The position numbers and the translations under genes were made by a program. The notes under the pieces were generated by a model that did no database searches, was not told where the DNA came from, and saw only the letters and a list, made by a program, of their open reading frames with translations. Of a stretch of 64,000 nt of DNA, positions 8,911 through 17,894 are shown piece after piece; the first letter of the stretch is position 1, and each line of letters opens with the position of its first letter. Source of the DNA: [Lactobacillus] rogosae (GTDB lineage Bacteria; Bacillota; Clostridia; Lachnospirales; Lachnospiraceae); NCBI GenBank assembly GCA_900112995.1, contig FONU01000017.1, positions 1-64,000 on the forward strand, read 5' to 3'.

Positions 8911-10257
8911 TTATCGTTCCTCTCTTTCTATATATTCTTTTTTGCTGACTAGACTCTTATATGCCGGGCGAATGATCTTATCTGTAGTTATCAATTCTTC
9001 CAGGCGATGTGCACTCCAACCAGCAATTCTTGCTATCGCAAATAATGGCGTGTACAATTCTCTTGGAATATTCAACATGTCATACACAAAACCACTATAG
9101 AAATCTATATTAGGACTTACTCCTTTGAATATCTGACGCTGCTTTGCAATCAACTTAGGTGCAATCTTCTCAATATTGTTATAAAGGGTCATATCTTTCT
9201 CACGTCCTTTATCCCTTGCGAGTTGTTCTACAAAGCCTTTGAACACCATTTCTCTCGGATCGGAAATAGAATATACAGCATGTCCCATTCCATAAATAAG
9301 TCCTTTCTGATCAAACGCCTCTTTCTTCAAAATCTTACTCAGATATGATGCAATTTCCTCTTCGTCTTCATAATCTTTCACATGACTTTTAATATCATCC
9401 ATCATATTCATTACCATCAGATTTGCACCGCCATGTTTTTTTCCTTTTAAGGATGACATTGCTGCTGAAATAACAGAATAAGTATCTGAACCTGAAGATG
9501 TTACTACCCGTGTAGTGAATGTAGAATTGTTACCACCACCATGTTCCATATGTAACAATAATGCTATATCCAGTACTCTTGCTTCCAGTTCTGTGAATTT
9601 TGTATCTGGTCTTAATAGGCGCAGGAAATTTTCAGCAATAGATAAATCTTTTTCAGGTCTATGAATATACATACTTTCGTTTTTTTCATAATGACAATAA
9701 GCATGGTATGCATATACTGCTAACATAGGAAATACTGCGATCAACTGCATACTCTGCCTTAGCACATTCGGAATTTCAAGACTTTCTTTCTCCTTATCGT
9801 AAGAGCCCAATGTAAGAATACTTCGAGTCATAGAACCCATAATATCTGATGTAGGTGCTTTCATAATGACATCTCTGGTAAAGTTAGTCGGTAGTTCCAT
9901 ACAATCAGATAGTCTTCCCTGAAATTCCATTAACTGTGTATCAGTTGGCAATTCTCCGAATAAAAGAAGATATGCTCCTTCTTCAAAGACAAACCTTTTT
10001 CCTTTACTTCCTGTTACTAAATCTTTTATATTATAACCACGATAAGATAACTCGCCATCACATGGACTCTTTACTCCATCATGATATTCAAAAGCTTTTA
10101 TATCAGAAATATTTGTAAGCCCCGTCAACACACCTTGGCCTTTTTCATCTCGTAAGCCTCTTTTTACACCATACTCTGAATACAGATTCTTACTAATGCT
10201 ATCATTTTGTTCACAAAAAATTGCTTGCCGTTTCATATAATTTTCCAAATTGCTCAT
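8911..10257 (-). CDS. citrate synthase
   Basis: This enzyme condenses acetyl-CoA and oxaloacetate to citrate. Conserved active-site segments are visible: HMEHGGGNNSTF and KKHGGANLMV with the catalytic histidines, GMGHAVY, and PNIDFYSGF with the catalytic aspartate. Length is about 448 residues. I use the ATG at 10255-10257 because AAAGGAG lies just upstream; the ATG six codons earlier is part of that ribosome site. The protein shares an operon with MarR and an operator-like block with the neighbouring two-component operon. A citrate synthase controlled together with envelope genes is odd. It could also be a 2-methylcitrate synthase. Confidence 0.9.
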   Translation of the reverse strand: MSNLENYMKRQAIFCEQNDSISKNLYSEYGVKRGLRDEKGQGVLTGLTNISDIKAFEYHDGVKSPCDGELSYRGYNIKDLVTGSKGKRFVFEEGAYLLLFGELPTDTQLMEFQGRLSDCMELPTNFTRDVIMKAPTSDIMGSMTRSILTLGSYDKEKESLEIPNVLRQSMQLIAVFPMLAVYAYHAYCHYEKNESMYIHRPEKDLSIAENFLRLLRPDTKFTELEARVLDIALLLHMEHGGGNNSTFTTRVVTSSGSDTYSVISAAMSSLKGKKHGGANLMVMNMMDDIKSHVKDYEDEEEIASYLSKILKKEAFDQKGLIYGMGHAVYSISDPREMVFKGFVEQLARDKGREKDMTLYNNIEKIAPKLIAKQRQIFKGVSPNIDFYSGFVYDMLNIPRELYTPLFAIARIAGWSAHRLEELITTDKIIRPAYKSLVSKKEYIEREER

Positions 10258-10359
10258 TTGAATCGCTCCTTTCATTCTGTTACGAACTTACATACTATAC
10301 TCAGATATTCTTGTTTCCAGAGCATTCAGCATTGTCTGTTCTTATTCTTATTCATTAGC

Positions 10360-10413
10360 AATACAATACAATGGAAAACTCAATTTAACCTCAACAAGGT
10401 TTGTTTTTTCATC
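10360..10413 (-). promoter_or_regulatory. operator/promoter of the citrate synthase-MarR operon
   Basis: The minus strand carries TTGTTGAGGTTAAATTGAG followed by TTGTATTGTAT at the same spacing as in the block at 8343-8391, including the two TTGAG units 11 bp apart. The flanks also match (ATGAAAAA upstream). This is too long and too well positioned for chance and suggests one regulator for both operons. Confidence 0.6.
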
Positions 10414-10456
10414 CATGCAAAATCTTCTTTGTACAACAGACTGTTAGATATAGCAA

Positions 10457-10513
10457 AAACGGCCTTTCAAAAACAGTTAACTTCTAAATCAACTGTTTTT
10501 TGAAAGGTCGTTT
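10457..10513 (-). terminator. terminator after cardiolipin synthase
   Basis: AAACGGCCTTTCAAAAACAGTT pairs with AACTGTTTTTTGAAAGGTCGTTT through a 12-base loop. It is placed 10 bp beyond the cardiolipin synthase stop and should end the alarmone synthetase-cls transcript. Confidence 0.75.
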
Positions 10514-10523
10514 CATCAGATTC

Positions 10524-12083
10524 TTATAGCAATCCAGCAAATAATCTCATAAATAATTGTCCCAGTCGCAAATATGCACTTCGTCCGGTTTGATATTGGT
10601 CTGTCACATCACGACATTCTCCCATCGTTCTTATCAGATCATTTTTTATATCCACAACTGCCTGACAATCTGCCATAAAACAGCCGTTTTCAAAATGGTG
10701 ATATAAACTTCGATAATCCAGATTAATTGTTCCACAAGTTGCCATACAGTCATCTGCCACACTCATTTTTGCATGACAGAAACCAGGAGTCCACTCATAA
10801 ACACGAACACCATGTTTAACTAATCCATGATAAAAAGAACGAGTTATATTATAAATGAATTTTTTATCAGGGATACCAGGTGTGATAATTCTTACGTCTA
10901 CCCCTCGCTTAGCAGCCAGACATAACGCATGCGTCATTTCATCTGTTATGATTAGATACGGAGTCATAAACCAACAATATTTTTCAGCTTTATTTATCAT
11001 ACTGATATAAACTTCTTCTCCTACTTGTTCATTATCCACAGGGCTGTCTGCATAAGGTTGAACAAACCCAGTTTGCTGTGCCGCATAATCATAGTGGAAA
11101 AGGTATTTACTAAAATCAGGATCATTAGCATCCTTAGCACTTACTGCATTCCACATTTCCAAAAATGTCACCGTAAGCGACTGAACAGCATCTCCTTCTA
11201 AACGAATACCTGTATCTTTCCACTGTCCATACGGGTGTGTGTAATTAAAATATTCGTTTGCTAGATTATATCCACCTGTAAATCCGACTTTTCCATCAAT
11301 AACTGTTATTTTTCTATGATCACGATTGTTCAAAAACAGATTTAAACCTGGCATAAACGGATTGAATACACGGCAATGAATTCCTATTGCCTCCATCTTT
11401 TTCACAAAATCTGTGTTAATAAAGCCTATAGAACCCATATCATCGTAGAGTACTCTAACTTCCACACCTGCTTTTACTCGCTCTTCCAGAACATCTTGAA
11501 TCTTATGCCATGCTTCAGCGTCTTCTATCGCATGATATTCCATAAAGATAAACTTCTGTGCTTTCTCCAAATCCTTAAGCTGTGCCTCTAATCCTTTCAC
11601 TGCTTCATCAAAATACACAATATCCGTATTCTGATAGATTGGATACTGCGAATTTCTTTGTATGTAACTTGCTATATTTCCTGCTTTCGGAATTGTTTCT
11701 TTTATTCTGCTCAAACACTCCTGACTGTCCGGAAGCATTGGTAACAATTTGCTATCAATTTCTGCATATCGCTCACGCATTTTATGTGTGCCACCATTCA
11801 AACCAATCAGCAAATACAGGCCTACACCCATAATTGGGAAAATTAGAATTAAGATGACCCAAGGCATTTTCATAGAGGATGTCTTATTTGATGCGTACAA
11901 TCCCAAAACCAAGATCCCACTCAAAATCCTTGTAAATAAATTTATGATTTCTGCATATTCATTCAAGCGTGTTACGATAGTAATAATAAAAATCACTTCC
12001 AGAAGAATGCAGATTATGGAAAAACACAGCCGTTTTACCCCATTTTTTGTTTTTGCTTTGCCCTCTAAAGTATCTTGTTTCAT
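10524..12083 (-). CDS. cls: cardiolipin synthase
   Basis: This membrane enzyme makes cardiolipin from two phosphatidylglycerol molecules. N-terminal membrane segments lie near 18-38, 45-63 and 72-94. The PLD motifs are HRKITVID with His256 and HAKMSVAD with His437, each followed by the usual GG or GTxN stretch. The 519-residue length fits Firmicute ClsA. It is 35 bp downstream of the small alarmone synthetase and likely cotranscribed with it. A nearly identical C-terminal tail survives as a fragment at 3142-3287, so the gene was once duplicated. Confidence 0.94.
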   Translation of the reverse strand: MKQDTLEGKAKTKNGVKRLCFSIICILLEVIFIITIVTRLNEYAEIINLFTRILSGILVLGLYASNKTSSMKMPWVILILIFPIMGVGLYLLIGLNGGTHKMRERYAEIDSKLLPMLPDSQECLSRIKETIPKAGNIASYIQRNSQYPIYQNTDIVYFDEAVKGLEAQLKDLEKAQKFIFMEYHAIEDAEAWHKIQDVLEERVKAGVEVRVLYDDMGSIGFINTDFVKKMEAIGIHCRVFNPFMPGLNLFLNNRDHRKITVIDGKVGFTGGYNLANEYFNYTHPYGQWKDTGIRLEGDAVQSLTVTFLEMWNAVSAKDANDPDFSKYLFHYDYAAQQTGFVQPYADSPVDNEQVGEEVYISMINKAEKYCWFMTPYLIITDEMTHALCLAAKRGVDVRIITPGIPDKKFIYNITRSFYHGLVKHGVRVYEWTPGFCHAKMSVADDCMATCGTINLDYRSLYHHFENGCFMADCQAVVDIKNDLIRTMGECRDVTDQYQTGRSAYLRLGQLFMRLFAGLL

Positions 12084-12118
12084 ATATATTCCACCTTCCT
12101 ACTTGCTCAGTTTTCTCC

Positions 12119-12799
12119 CTAAATTTCGTAGAACATACCAATTTTGTCTTTTATTCTCTGCATTTCATTATCTGCTTCAATGATAGCTCTTGCAGAATGA
12201 AGTAATTCTTCACTTATCTCATCATAGCCAGGCATTTCTTCAATTCCTTTTTTATAGCGAAGTTGATGTTCCAATGTTGCCCAGAAATCCATACCATTGG
12301 TTCGAATCTGTAATTCTACACGCATAGGTGTTTTACCCTTAGCAAAAAATACTGGTATTTCAACAATCATATGATAGCTTCGATAACCATTCGATTTTGG
12401 ATTTTTTATATAATCTTTTATTTCAATAACTTTAATATCATCCTGTTGGGTAATCAAATCTGATATCATATAAATATCGTCAATAAACGCACAAACTATT
12501 CTAACGCCTGCTACATCATTGAGATATGTCTGTATATTTTCTGTTGTAAACTCATATCCCATCTTCTGCAGTTTATCGTAAATACTATTGGGCTGCTTAA
12601 TTCTTGTTTTTATAAAAGAAATAGGATTTCGATTGTTCTCAACTGAAAATTCATCATCCAAAACCTCAAGTTTAGTTTGTATCTCCCGAATAGCACAACG
12701 ATACATCATCATTAAATTATAAAATTTTGTAGCATTATTTAAAAACTGTAGTGATTCCGGACTGTTCATCCTGAGTTTTTTTACTTCATCTTTTGTCAT
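12119..12799 (-). CDS. small alarmone synthetase (RelQ-like)
   Basis: This is a single-domain (p)ppGpp synthetase of 226 residues with no HD hydrolase or ACT/TGS domains. The RelA/SpoT synthetase motifs are visible: IKTRIKQPNSIYDKLQKMG, DVAGVRIVCAFIDDIY, GYRSYHMIVEIPVFF, and VELQIRTNGMDFWATLEHQLRYKK. It transfers pyrophosphate from ATP to GDP, GTP or GMP. The start has AAAGGAAAG nearby. A paralogue is at 44787-45575. Upstream sits the tail of a second choloylglycine hydrolase gene, and downstream is cardiolipin synthase. Confidence 0.92.
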   Translation of the reverse strand: MTKDEVKKLRMNSPESLQFLNNATKFYNLMMMYRCAIREIQTKLEVLDDEFSVENNRNPISFIKTRIKQPNSIYDKLQKMGYEFTTENIQTYLNDVAGVRIVCAFIDDIYMISDLITQQDDIKVIEIKDYIKNPKSNGYRSYHMIVEIPVFFAKGKTPMRVELQIRTNGMDFWATLEHQLRYKKGIEEMPGYDEISEELLHSARAIIEADNEMQRIKDKIGMFYEI

Positions 12800-12841
12800 G
12801 GAACTTTCCTTTCTACCTCATCCCTGATTTCAAAACATTAT

Positions 12842-12970
12842 TTATTTTGATAGTTGATTCGTTCTCCTTGAATTACTGGATAACAAATCATTTTATCACT
12901 ATCCAGATTTTCTATATGCATATCTACTGCACTGATCTGATGTTTTTCATAAGTATTGTAATAATACCAT
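12842..12970 (-). pseudogene. 3' fragment of a second choloylglycine hydrolase gene
   Basis: On the minus strand the segment reads a hydrolase C-terminus (YEKHQISAVDMHIENLDSDK then MICYPVI, ending YQNK and TAA) that matches the tail of the intact gene at 2131-3120. Similarity ends near 12970 where transposase sequence begins. With the cls tail upstream of the intact hydrolase, it shows that hydrolase, alarmone synthetase and cls once formed a tandemly repeated unit. Confidence 0.85.
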
Positions 12971-13709
12971 CCTTATGGCAGACAGTGGTTACGAAAGTTT
13001 TAATACCTTTGCACACCTGATCCGGAAGGGAATGTATTTCGTTATCCGCATGAAGGATATCAACAGTAATGGTATCCTTTCCTCTTATGATTTGCCTGAC
13101 AGCGAATTTGATACTCATATAAGGACAACACTTACCAGACGCCATACGAAAGAAACACTGGGGAATCCTAACACCTATACCATACTTCAGCCTTCTACCG
13201 ATTTTGATTTTCTTGATGAAAACTGCATGTATTACGATATTGAATTCCGTATTGTACGTGTTCGCCTTGATAATGGAACCTATATCTGTATTGCCACCAA
13301 TCTTTCAGAAGAACTTCCTCTGGAAGAAATCAATAAACTTTACCGGATGCGCTGGAGCGAGGAAACAAGCTTCCGTGAACTCAAATACACCATCGGTCTG
13401 ATCAACTGGCACAGCAGCAAATATGATGGAATCCTTCAGGAAATCAATGCCCATATGATTCTGTATAATTTCTGTGAATTAGTGACTTCTCACGCTATGG
13501 TAAAAAAATCTAAAAATACCAAACACATCTATAAAATTAATTTCGCCATCGCAGTAAACATATGCAGGGCGTATCTCAAACACGGTGGTAACGAAACAGA
13601 GACCATGCTTCTCATACAAAAGTATCTGACACCTGTCAGGTACAATCGAAAATATCCTATTCACCTCCGTCCAAAGAGAAATAGGGATTTCATGTATCGG
13701 GTTGCATAA
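12967..13709 (+). mobile_element. 5'-truncated IS4-family transposase
   Basis: The frame begins at a junction with hydrolase DNA and lacks the transposase N-terminus including the first catalytic aspartate. What remains starts ILMADSGYES, the second-Asp region, and includes the IS4 signature Y-x2-R-x3-E-x6-K as YRMRWSEETSFRELK (about codon 119), carrying the catalytic glutamate. The open frame of 244 codons ends FMYRVA and TAA. G+C content looks higher than that of adjacent DNA. It is inert unless complemented. A 49-bp block just after the stop is repeated at 3286. Confidence 0.88.
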
Positions 13710-13717
13710 ATCTCGTT

Positions 13718-13766
13718 ACCATTATACTGCATTATGAGGCAGATATGCAATCTGTCTTTTTGTCAT
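13718..13766 (+). repeat. block following the IS4 remnant, copy of 3286-3334
   Basis: The sequence starting ACCATTATACTGCATTA and ending TCTGTCTTTTTGTCAT matches 3286-3334 with a handful of substitutions. The following shared stretch (CATAAAAAACC then TTATCTAAAT) resumes at 13893-13913, so about 125 bp was inserted here or lost from the other copy. Confidence 0.55.
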
Positions 13767-13857
13767 ACACAAAAAAATGATTTGAACTCATCATACACCT
13801 GCTTTCTACGCATTAGTGCACCAAAAAAATACAGCATTTCTTAACTGAACAGTATTT

Positions 13858-14004
13858 TCAATGCATGAACGCATATGATATACTGTTTTCATCATAAAAA
13901 ACCTTATCTAAATACAGTTCATCACTCTCTGCCTTAACTTTCATAAGACAGTAGAGAACCACTGTACTAATAATGATTACGAACCAAATTAACACTTTGC
14001 CCAT
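13858..14004 (-). CDS. small single-pass membrane protein
   Basis: The ATG at 14002-14004 has GAGAGGAG eight bases upstream and opens a 48-codon frame: MGKVLIWFVIIISTVVLYCL, then a charged tail. The first 20 residues form one membrane helix. The last codons overlap the repeat shared with 3332-3352, so the original C-terminus may have been replaced by recombination. No homologue is recognised; it could be a decayed gene. Confidence 0.45.
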   Translation of the reverse strand: MGKVLIWFVIIISTVVLYCLMKVKAESDELYLDKVFYDENSISYAFMH

Positions 14005-14067
14005 TCGACCACTCCTCTCAAATAAATAGAGGATCAAACCAGCTGATGGAATATTCCATCTCAAGTG

Positions 14068-14283
14068 CTAATTTAGTCCTCACTAAATGTTTTAATATAA
14101 AATTGTACCTAATCTAAGCACACAGATTCACTCTCAGACTGATTGCGGACATCTGTGATACTGACTTGGATTTTCGGTTTTGATATAACAGCGCTGCCTT
14201 ATCTACCGCTAAATTGGTATAAAAATAAGGACTAAATTAGGCATAACCCCTTGATTTTACTGGGTTTCATCTAACTTGGTCCT
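14068..14283. repeat. three copies of a 13-bp motif, MITE-like or operator-like
   Basis: CTAATTTAGTCCT at 14068-14080 is the perfect inverse of AGGACTAAATTAG at 14228-14240, delimiting 173 bp. A third, imperfect copy CTAACTTGGTCCT is at 14271-14283, directly beside the broken XRE gene. No gene is seen inside. It could be a miniature inverted-repeat element or a set of repressor sites. Confidence 0.45.
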
Positions 14284-14291
14284 ATTATAAC

Positions 14292-14420
14292 TCAAACACC
14301 TGTTTCCCATCTAGAAACCGTTCGGCCTGAAACTTTTATCTTTTCGGCAAGCTGTTCCTGTGTAATAACCTTTTCTTTCCTAAGTTCTTTTAAGAAACGT
14401 CCAATCTTTTTCTGATCCAT
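14292..14420 (-). pseudogene. N-terminal fragment of an XRE-family regulator
   Basis: The frame has a strong AAGGAGGAAAC ribosome site and encodes MDQKKIGRFLKELRKEKVIT, then QEQLAEKIKVSGRTVSRWETGV and a stop. This is the first four helices of a Cro/CI helix-turn-helix domain, cut where family members continue with KNMPD or similar. It ends next to the 13-bp repeats, so an insertion or deletion probably truncated it. Confidence 0.75.
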
Positions 14421-14699
14421 ACTGTTTCCTCCTTTCATTGACAGAGTAATATTATTCTACTAAACATAACACGACACAAAGCGAGAAAATGCCGTATTTA
14501 CGCTATTGGACAAACCTGTCTAGTATTATTTATATTGGCTTTAGCCCTAAAAACTTCGATTGATCTAAGTATTCTCAGTTACACCTTCTTGCCCTTCGGA
14601 CAAGAAGTATCCCTCGCTCAAAGAGCTCGGTCAATACCGATTTTCCCATACATATACTGCCTTTATAGTATAAGAACTGTTATCATGTCTTTTTAAGCA

Positions 14700-15326
14700 C
14701 TAAATTTTTAATCCTTCTCTTAAAGTAACCCCATACTTATCCAAAAGAAGTGCTTCAAGCTCTGCCCTTCCTTTTTTACCTAAATTTCTTACCCTCAATA
14801 AATCACATCTGGAACAGAGAACCAATTATTTTAACGAATTTATTCCGGAACGCCTGAGTGCATTCTCGACTCTGACACTAAATCCTATCTCATGTAAGGG
14901 TACATCTTTCACCTTGAATAATTCATCGGATATCCCGCTAGTTAAAAATGCTTCCTGAATTTTAATAATTATATTCTTCTTTGCATTAATTATTTCCTCA
15001 TCAAAAGAGTCCGGATATAATGCGCAGTACACAACCCGCACATCATCAACTTCTGTATCATTTTTAAGATCACTGCAGCTCTCTATCTTTTCAATATTTA
15101 GCTGGTTCCTTTTTCCTGCACTTGTACTTTTCGTCTCCACAAATCCAAGACAATACTCACCTTCCGGGAATCCCTTTAGTTTTAAGAGTTCCGGCTTAAA
15201 ATTATACTTTTCATGTGCATCTTTCGTATCCTTTACATATGAACCTCCGTTTTTTGGCTCATCTTTTCCCGGAACAATTCCCTTATAATAATCCATCCAT
15301 GCAATGTTACAAAACAGTATTCTCAA
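14700..15326 (-). pseudogene. protein with RpoA-CTD-like C-terminus, interrupted by an in-frame stop
   Basis: The first 166 codons (15326 down to 14829) encode an unrecognised protein starting MRILFCNIAWMDYYKG that ends NSLK at a TAA (14826-14828). The same frame continues without interruption for 41 more codons, LVLCSRCDLLRVRNLGKKGR and onward, to a TAG at 14700-14702. Joining the two parts gives VRVENALRRSGINSL + LVLCSRCDLLRVRNLGKKGR, a good match to the helix-hairpin-helix of the RNA polymerase alpha C-terminal domain. The TAA therefore looks like a nonsense mutation (or recoded codon) inside a conserved domain. Either a 166-residue truncated protein is made or the gene is dead. Starts of this type resemble restriction-associated hypothetical proteins, but I do not assign a function. 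Confidence 0.7.
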
Positions 15327-15521
15327 AAAATAGCCCCCGTTTCCTATCCGTTTAGTTTATACATTATTGCTTCTGAAATATTATACCACATAAACAAATA
15401 TTTTTTTCTTTTTTGTCGTAATTTGTCAATTAATGTCATTTCAAGTTCTGCTCTTCCTATTTTCATATTAACATAAAAAATAATAACAGTAATTCAAATA
15501 GAAACCTCCTGACATAAAAAA

Positions 15522-15557
15522 TCAGCCATTTGATCCTTTTCAAATCCAAACGGCTGA
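15522..15557 (-). terminator. terminator after the DUF4268 gene
   Basis: TCAGCCATTTG pairs with CAAACGGCTGA (one G-T pair) and, on the minus strand, is followed by a T-run. It sits 16 bp after the DUF4268 stop codon. Confidence 0.7.
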
Positions 15558-15572
15558 CACTCATTTTATTTT

Positions 15573-16505
15573 TTATTTCATATATTTTTTAAATACACTT
15601 ATAAACTTAACCGCCTTGTCTATCATCTCATTCATTAATTCACCATAATTTGAATGATCATCAAAATTAAGTCCATAAATCTTATGCATTATTCTTGAAG
15701 CCTTCTTATCATCCAGTCTGCGCCACTCCAATGGAAGATTAAGCTTTGCTTCTATTTCTTCCTTTTGCGATTCCAGAGAATCATATAATTCCTTATCATC
15801 ATTTATGTACAATTCAACAACAACACAGCCTTCTTTATTTACCAGATTAAGAGCAACATGTCCAACACTAGTTCCAATGGCAATATCATACCAGTGATCC
15901 GTAGAAGCCTTTCTAATCTTAAATGGCTTTCCCCGCTCCACTATAACATCATTAAACTGCGTCCAGAATTCAAGTCTTTCAGACTGCGATTTATTAAGAT
16001 CCGAAGAACCCGACTGATTTTTGGCATTTTTAATAAAGCCGTTAGGCTTTTCGACTACCTCAAACATAGGAGCCGGATTAGAATCGCCAATTTTGTATGC
16101 ATGAACCTCAATAAGAAAGAAGTTAATATTTGTAGATGTATTATTATTAAGCCATTCTACAGCACTTCTGTGTTCTTCTCTCGCTTCCTTTACAATCCAT
16201 ACAATTACATTGGCATCAAGTCCTGACGCATATGTAATAATTTTCCCCAAATGGTCATGGTTTGAAGCTTCCAGCTGGTTTTCAATAATAACCTTTTCAC
16301 CAGTAACCTCATCTTTTCCCACCAAGTCACATCTGTAAGCACCGACATATACTTCTGTCTCAACCTCTGTTAATGAAAGCCCAATGGCATCATTAAGTAG
16401 TTCCAGATTTTCTTTATCTGAAAGCCATTTAGAAAAATCATACTGCTCATGCTCCCAGAGCTTTCTTATATCAACTTCAACAAGTTTTCCCATTTTAGCA
16501 ATTGC
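15573..16505 (-). CDS. DUF4268 / PD-(D/E)XK-like protein
   Basis: This approximately 310-residue protein has an N-terminal half resembling a nuclease-fold core: ETEVYVGAYRCDLVG, then KVIIENQLEASNHDHLGKII, in which D and E-x-Q occupy the PD-(D/E)XK positions. The C-terminal half fits DUF4268 (GHVALNLVN, EWRRLDDKKASRI). Such proteins occur near restriction and other defence genes, but no biochemical role is established and none is assumed. I start at 16505 (MAIAKMGKLVEVD) because GGGG lies upstream and relatives begin near MGKL; a start at 16532 is possible. Neighbouring fragments suggest an old defence or mobile island. Confidence 0.75.
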   Translation of the reverse strand, partial: AIAKMGKLVEVDIRKLWEHEQYDFSKWLSDKENLELLNDAIGLSLTEVETEVYVGAYRCDLVGKDEVTGEKVIIENQLEASNHDHLGKIITYASGLDANVIVWIVKEAREEHRSAVEWLNNNTSTNINFFLIEVHAYKIGDSNPAPMFEVVEKPNGFIKNAKNQSGSSDLNKSQSERLEFWTQFNDVIVERGKPFKIRKASTDHWYDIAIGTSVGHVALNLVNKEGCVVVELYINDDKELYDSLESQKEEIEAKLNLPLEWRRLDDKKASRIMHKIYGLNFDDHSNYGELMNEMIDKAVKFISVFKKYMK

Positions 16506-16684
16506 CATGGTTTTTATGCCCCGCTTATTCATTATATATTAATGAATAGCAATGCTTCCCCCATTCTTTAAAATGCTTATTAAATTTAATTTGTTTCGCT
16601 AATTCGCATTACACAACTTTATAAAGTATATTCTTTATTATTATGCAATGCCAATTTATTTAAAATAAGCTATTTAGTCGGTTT

Positions 16685-17674
16685 TTATGCCTGTATCTCA
16701 CCATCAAATATCATATTCCAGCTCATACGGATATCATACATCAGCCTTGTAAGTGCAATACTATCTTCCGGTGTATAAATAGCACTGGCACTATTTCCTG
16801 ATGCTATGCATCTGCCTGCTTCACGAATCTCATATTCAAATCCATTTATATCAACCGGGTACTCGATTGTTTCAGGTTCTTTACCATCCACCTCAAGTAT
16901 CAAGGTCTTTGCGTGTTGAAAATCCGGCAAAAATATACTTCCCTTTGTTCCCTCAATTCTGGCATTACGTTTTAATTCCTCTCCTATTGTCTGGACTGAT
17001 TCTGCAATACATCCATCATTATATGTCAGTTTGAGACAACTGTAATCATCTGTTCCATTCTCATTAATATGTACTTTTGTGGTTTCTACATTCTGCGGAT
17101 CACACCCTGTAACAATACGCAAAAATCCCAGATTGTAAATTCCTATATCCAACAGAGCACCTCCACCAAGTGCAGAGTTAAATTTACGCTCTTTTCTGGC
17201 ACCCGTTGCAACAAATCCATACTGACAGGAAATATGTTTAATTTCTCCTATTGTTCCCTGAAGCAGGATATTACGCAGACGATTATACAATGGCAGAAAC
17301 CATATCCATAATCCCTCCATAATAAAAAGATGCTTATCCTTTGCCAGCCTGTACAGCTCCTGTGCCTGTTTCTCATTTATTGTAAATGGCTTTTCACAAA
17401 GTACATGCTTACCATGCTCAAGACAAAGTCTGCAATTCTCATAATGCAGACTATTCGGTGTTGCTACATAAACAGCCTCAACATCAGGATCATTTACCAA
17501 TGCTTCATAAGAATCATAATATCGTGGAATATCATACTCCCTGGCAAAAGCTTTTGCACTATCCATGTGCCGTGAGCCTACTGCTGCAAGCTGTTCATTT
17601 TCCTTACTCATCTGATTTATAGTTGATGCAAATTTTTTTGCAATATTACCTGTAGCCAGAATTCCCCACTTCAT
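16685..17674 (-). CDS. Gfo/Idh/MocA family NAD(P)-dependent oxidoreductase
   Basis: An N-terminal Rossmann domain begins KWGILATGNIAKKF with the dinucleotide-binding glycine pattern. The family lysine is in CEKPFT (about residues 94-99), the catalytic base in most members. The C-terminal domain (from about 125) includes GGGALLDIGIYNL with the conserved active-site Asp and Tyr. At 329 residues it is normal size. Substrates in this family are sugars, inositols or trans-dihydrodiols; specificity cannot be read here. The start has AGGAGG at good spacing. The gene stands alone, divergent from no obvious partner. Confidence 0.9.
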   Translation of the reverse strand: MKWGILATGNIAKKFASTINQMSKENEQLAAVGSRHMDSAKAFAREYDIPRYYDSYEALVNDPDVEAVYVATPNSLHYENCRLCLEHGKHVLCEKPFTINEKQAQELYRLAKDKHLFIMEGLWIWFLPLYNRLRNILLQGTIGEIKHISCQYGFVATGARKERKFNSALGGGALLDIGIYNLGFLRIVTGCDPQNVETTKVHINENGTDDYSCLKLTYNDGCIAESVQTIGEELKRNARIEGTKGSIFLPDFQHAKTLILEVDGKEPETIEYPVDINGFEYEIREAGRCIASGNSASAIYTPEDSIALTRLMYDIRMSWNMIFDGEIQA

Positions 17675-17804
17675 ATCATTTTCCTCCTAATAACATAATT
17701 GCATTTCACATTCATATCTTGTTAATAATTATATACTATTTTACTACATACACCAACACAAAATAGCAAGTCAAATTCCCAATACTTGATAAAATAAATA
17801 TGAC

Positions 17805-17848
17805 ATAAAATGTCGCTTATCCATTGTCAGACGGATAGGCGACATTTT
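17805..17848 (+). terminator. hairpin ahead of the DUF2798 remnant
   Basis: AAAATGTCGC-TATCC pairs with GGATA-GCGACATTTTT around a nine-base loop and is followed by T-rich sequence. It precedes the fossil DUF2798 start (17895), just as an analogous hairpin precedes the intact DUF2798 gene at 21220. It may be a fossil leader attenuator or simply a terminator. Confidence 0.55.
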
Positions 17849-17894
17849 TGTGTTTATATGAAACTTTTTATTATTTTTATAAGGAGGGCTTACT

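Noticed and set aside
14595-14665. A short minus-strand frame starting MGKSVLTELFERGIL
   Set aside because: The 24-codon frame coincides with hairpins such as CTTCTTG/CAAGAAG and has no ribosome site.
14292-16505. A new defence system built from the XRE, RpoA-CTD-like and DUF4268 genes
   Set aside because: Two of the three genes are broken, no methylase, helicase or other effector is present, and the spacing shows no operon.
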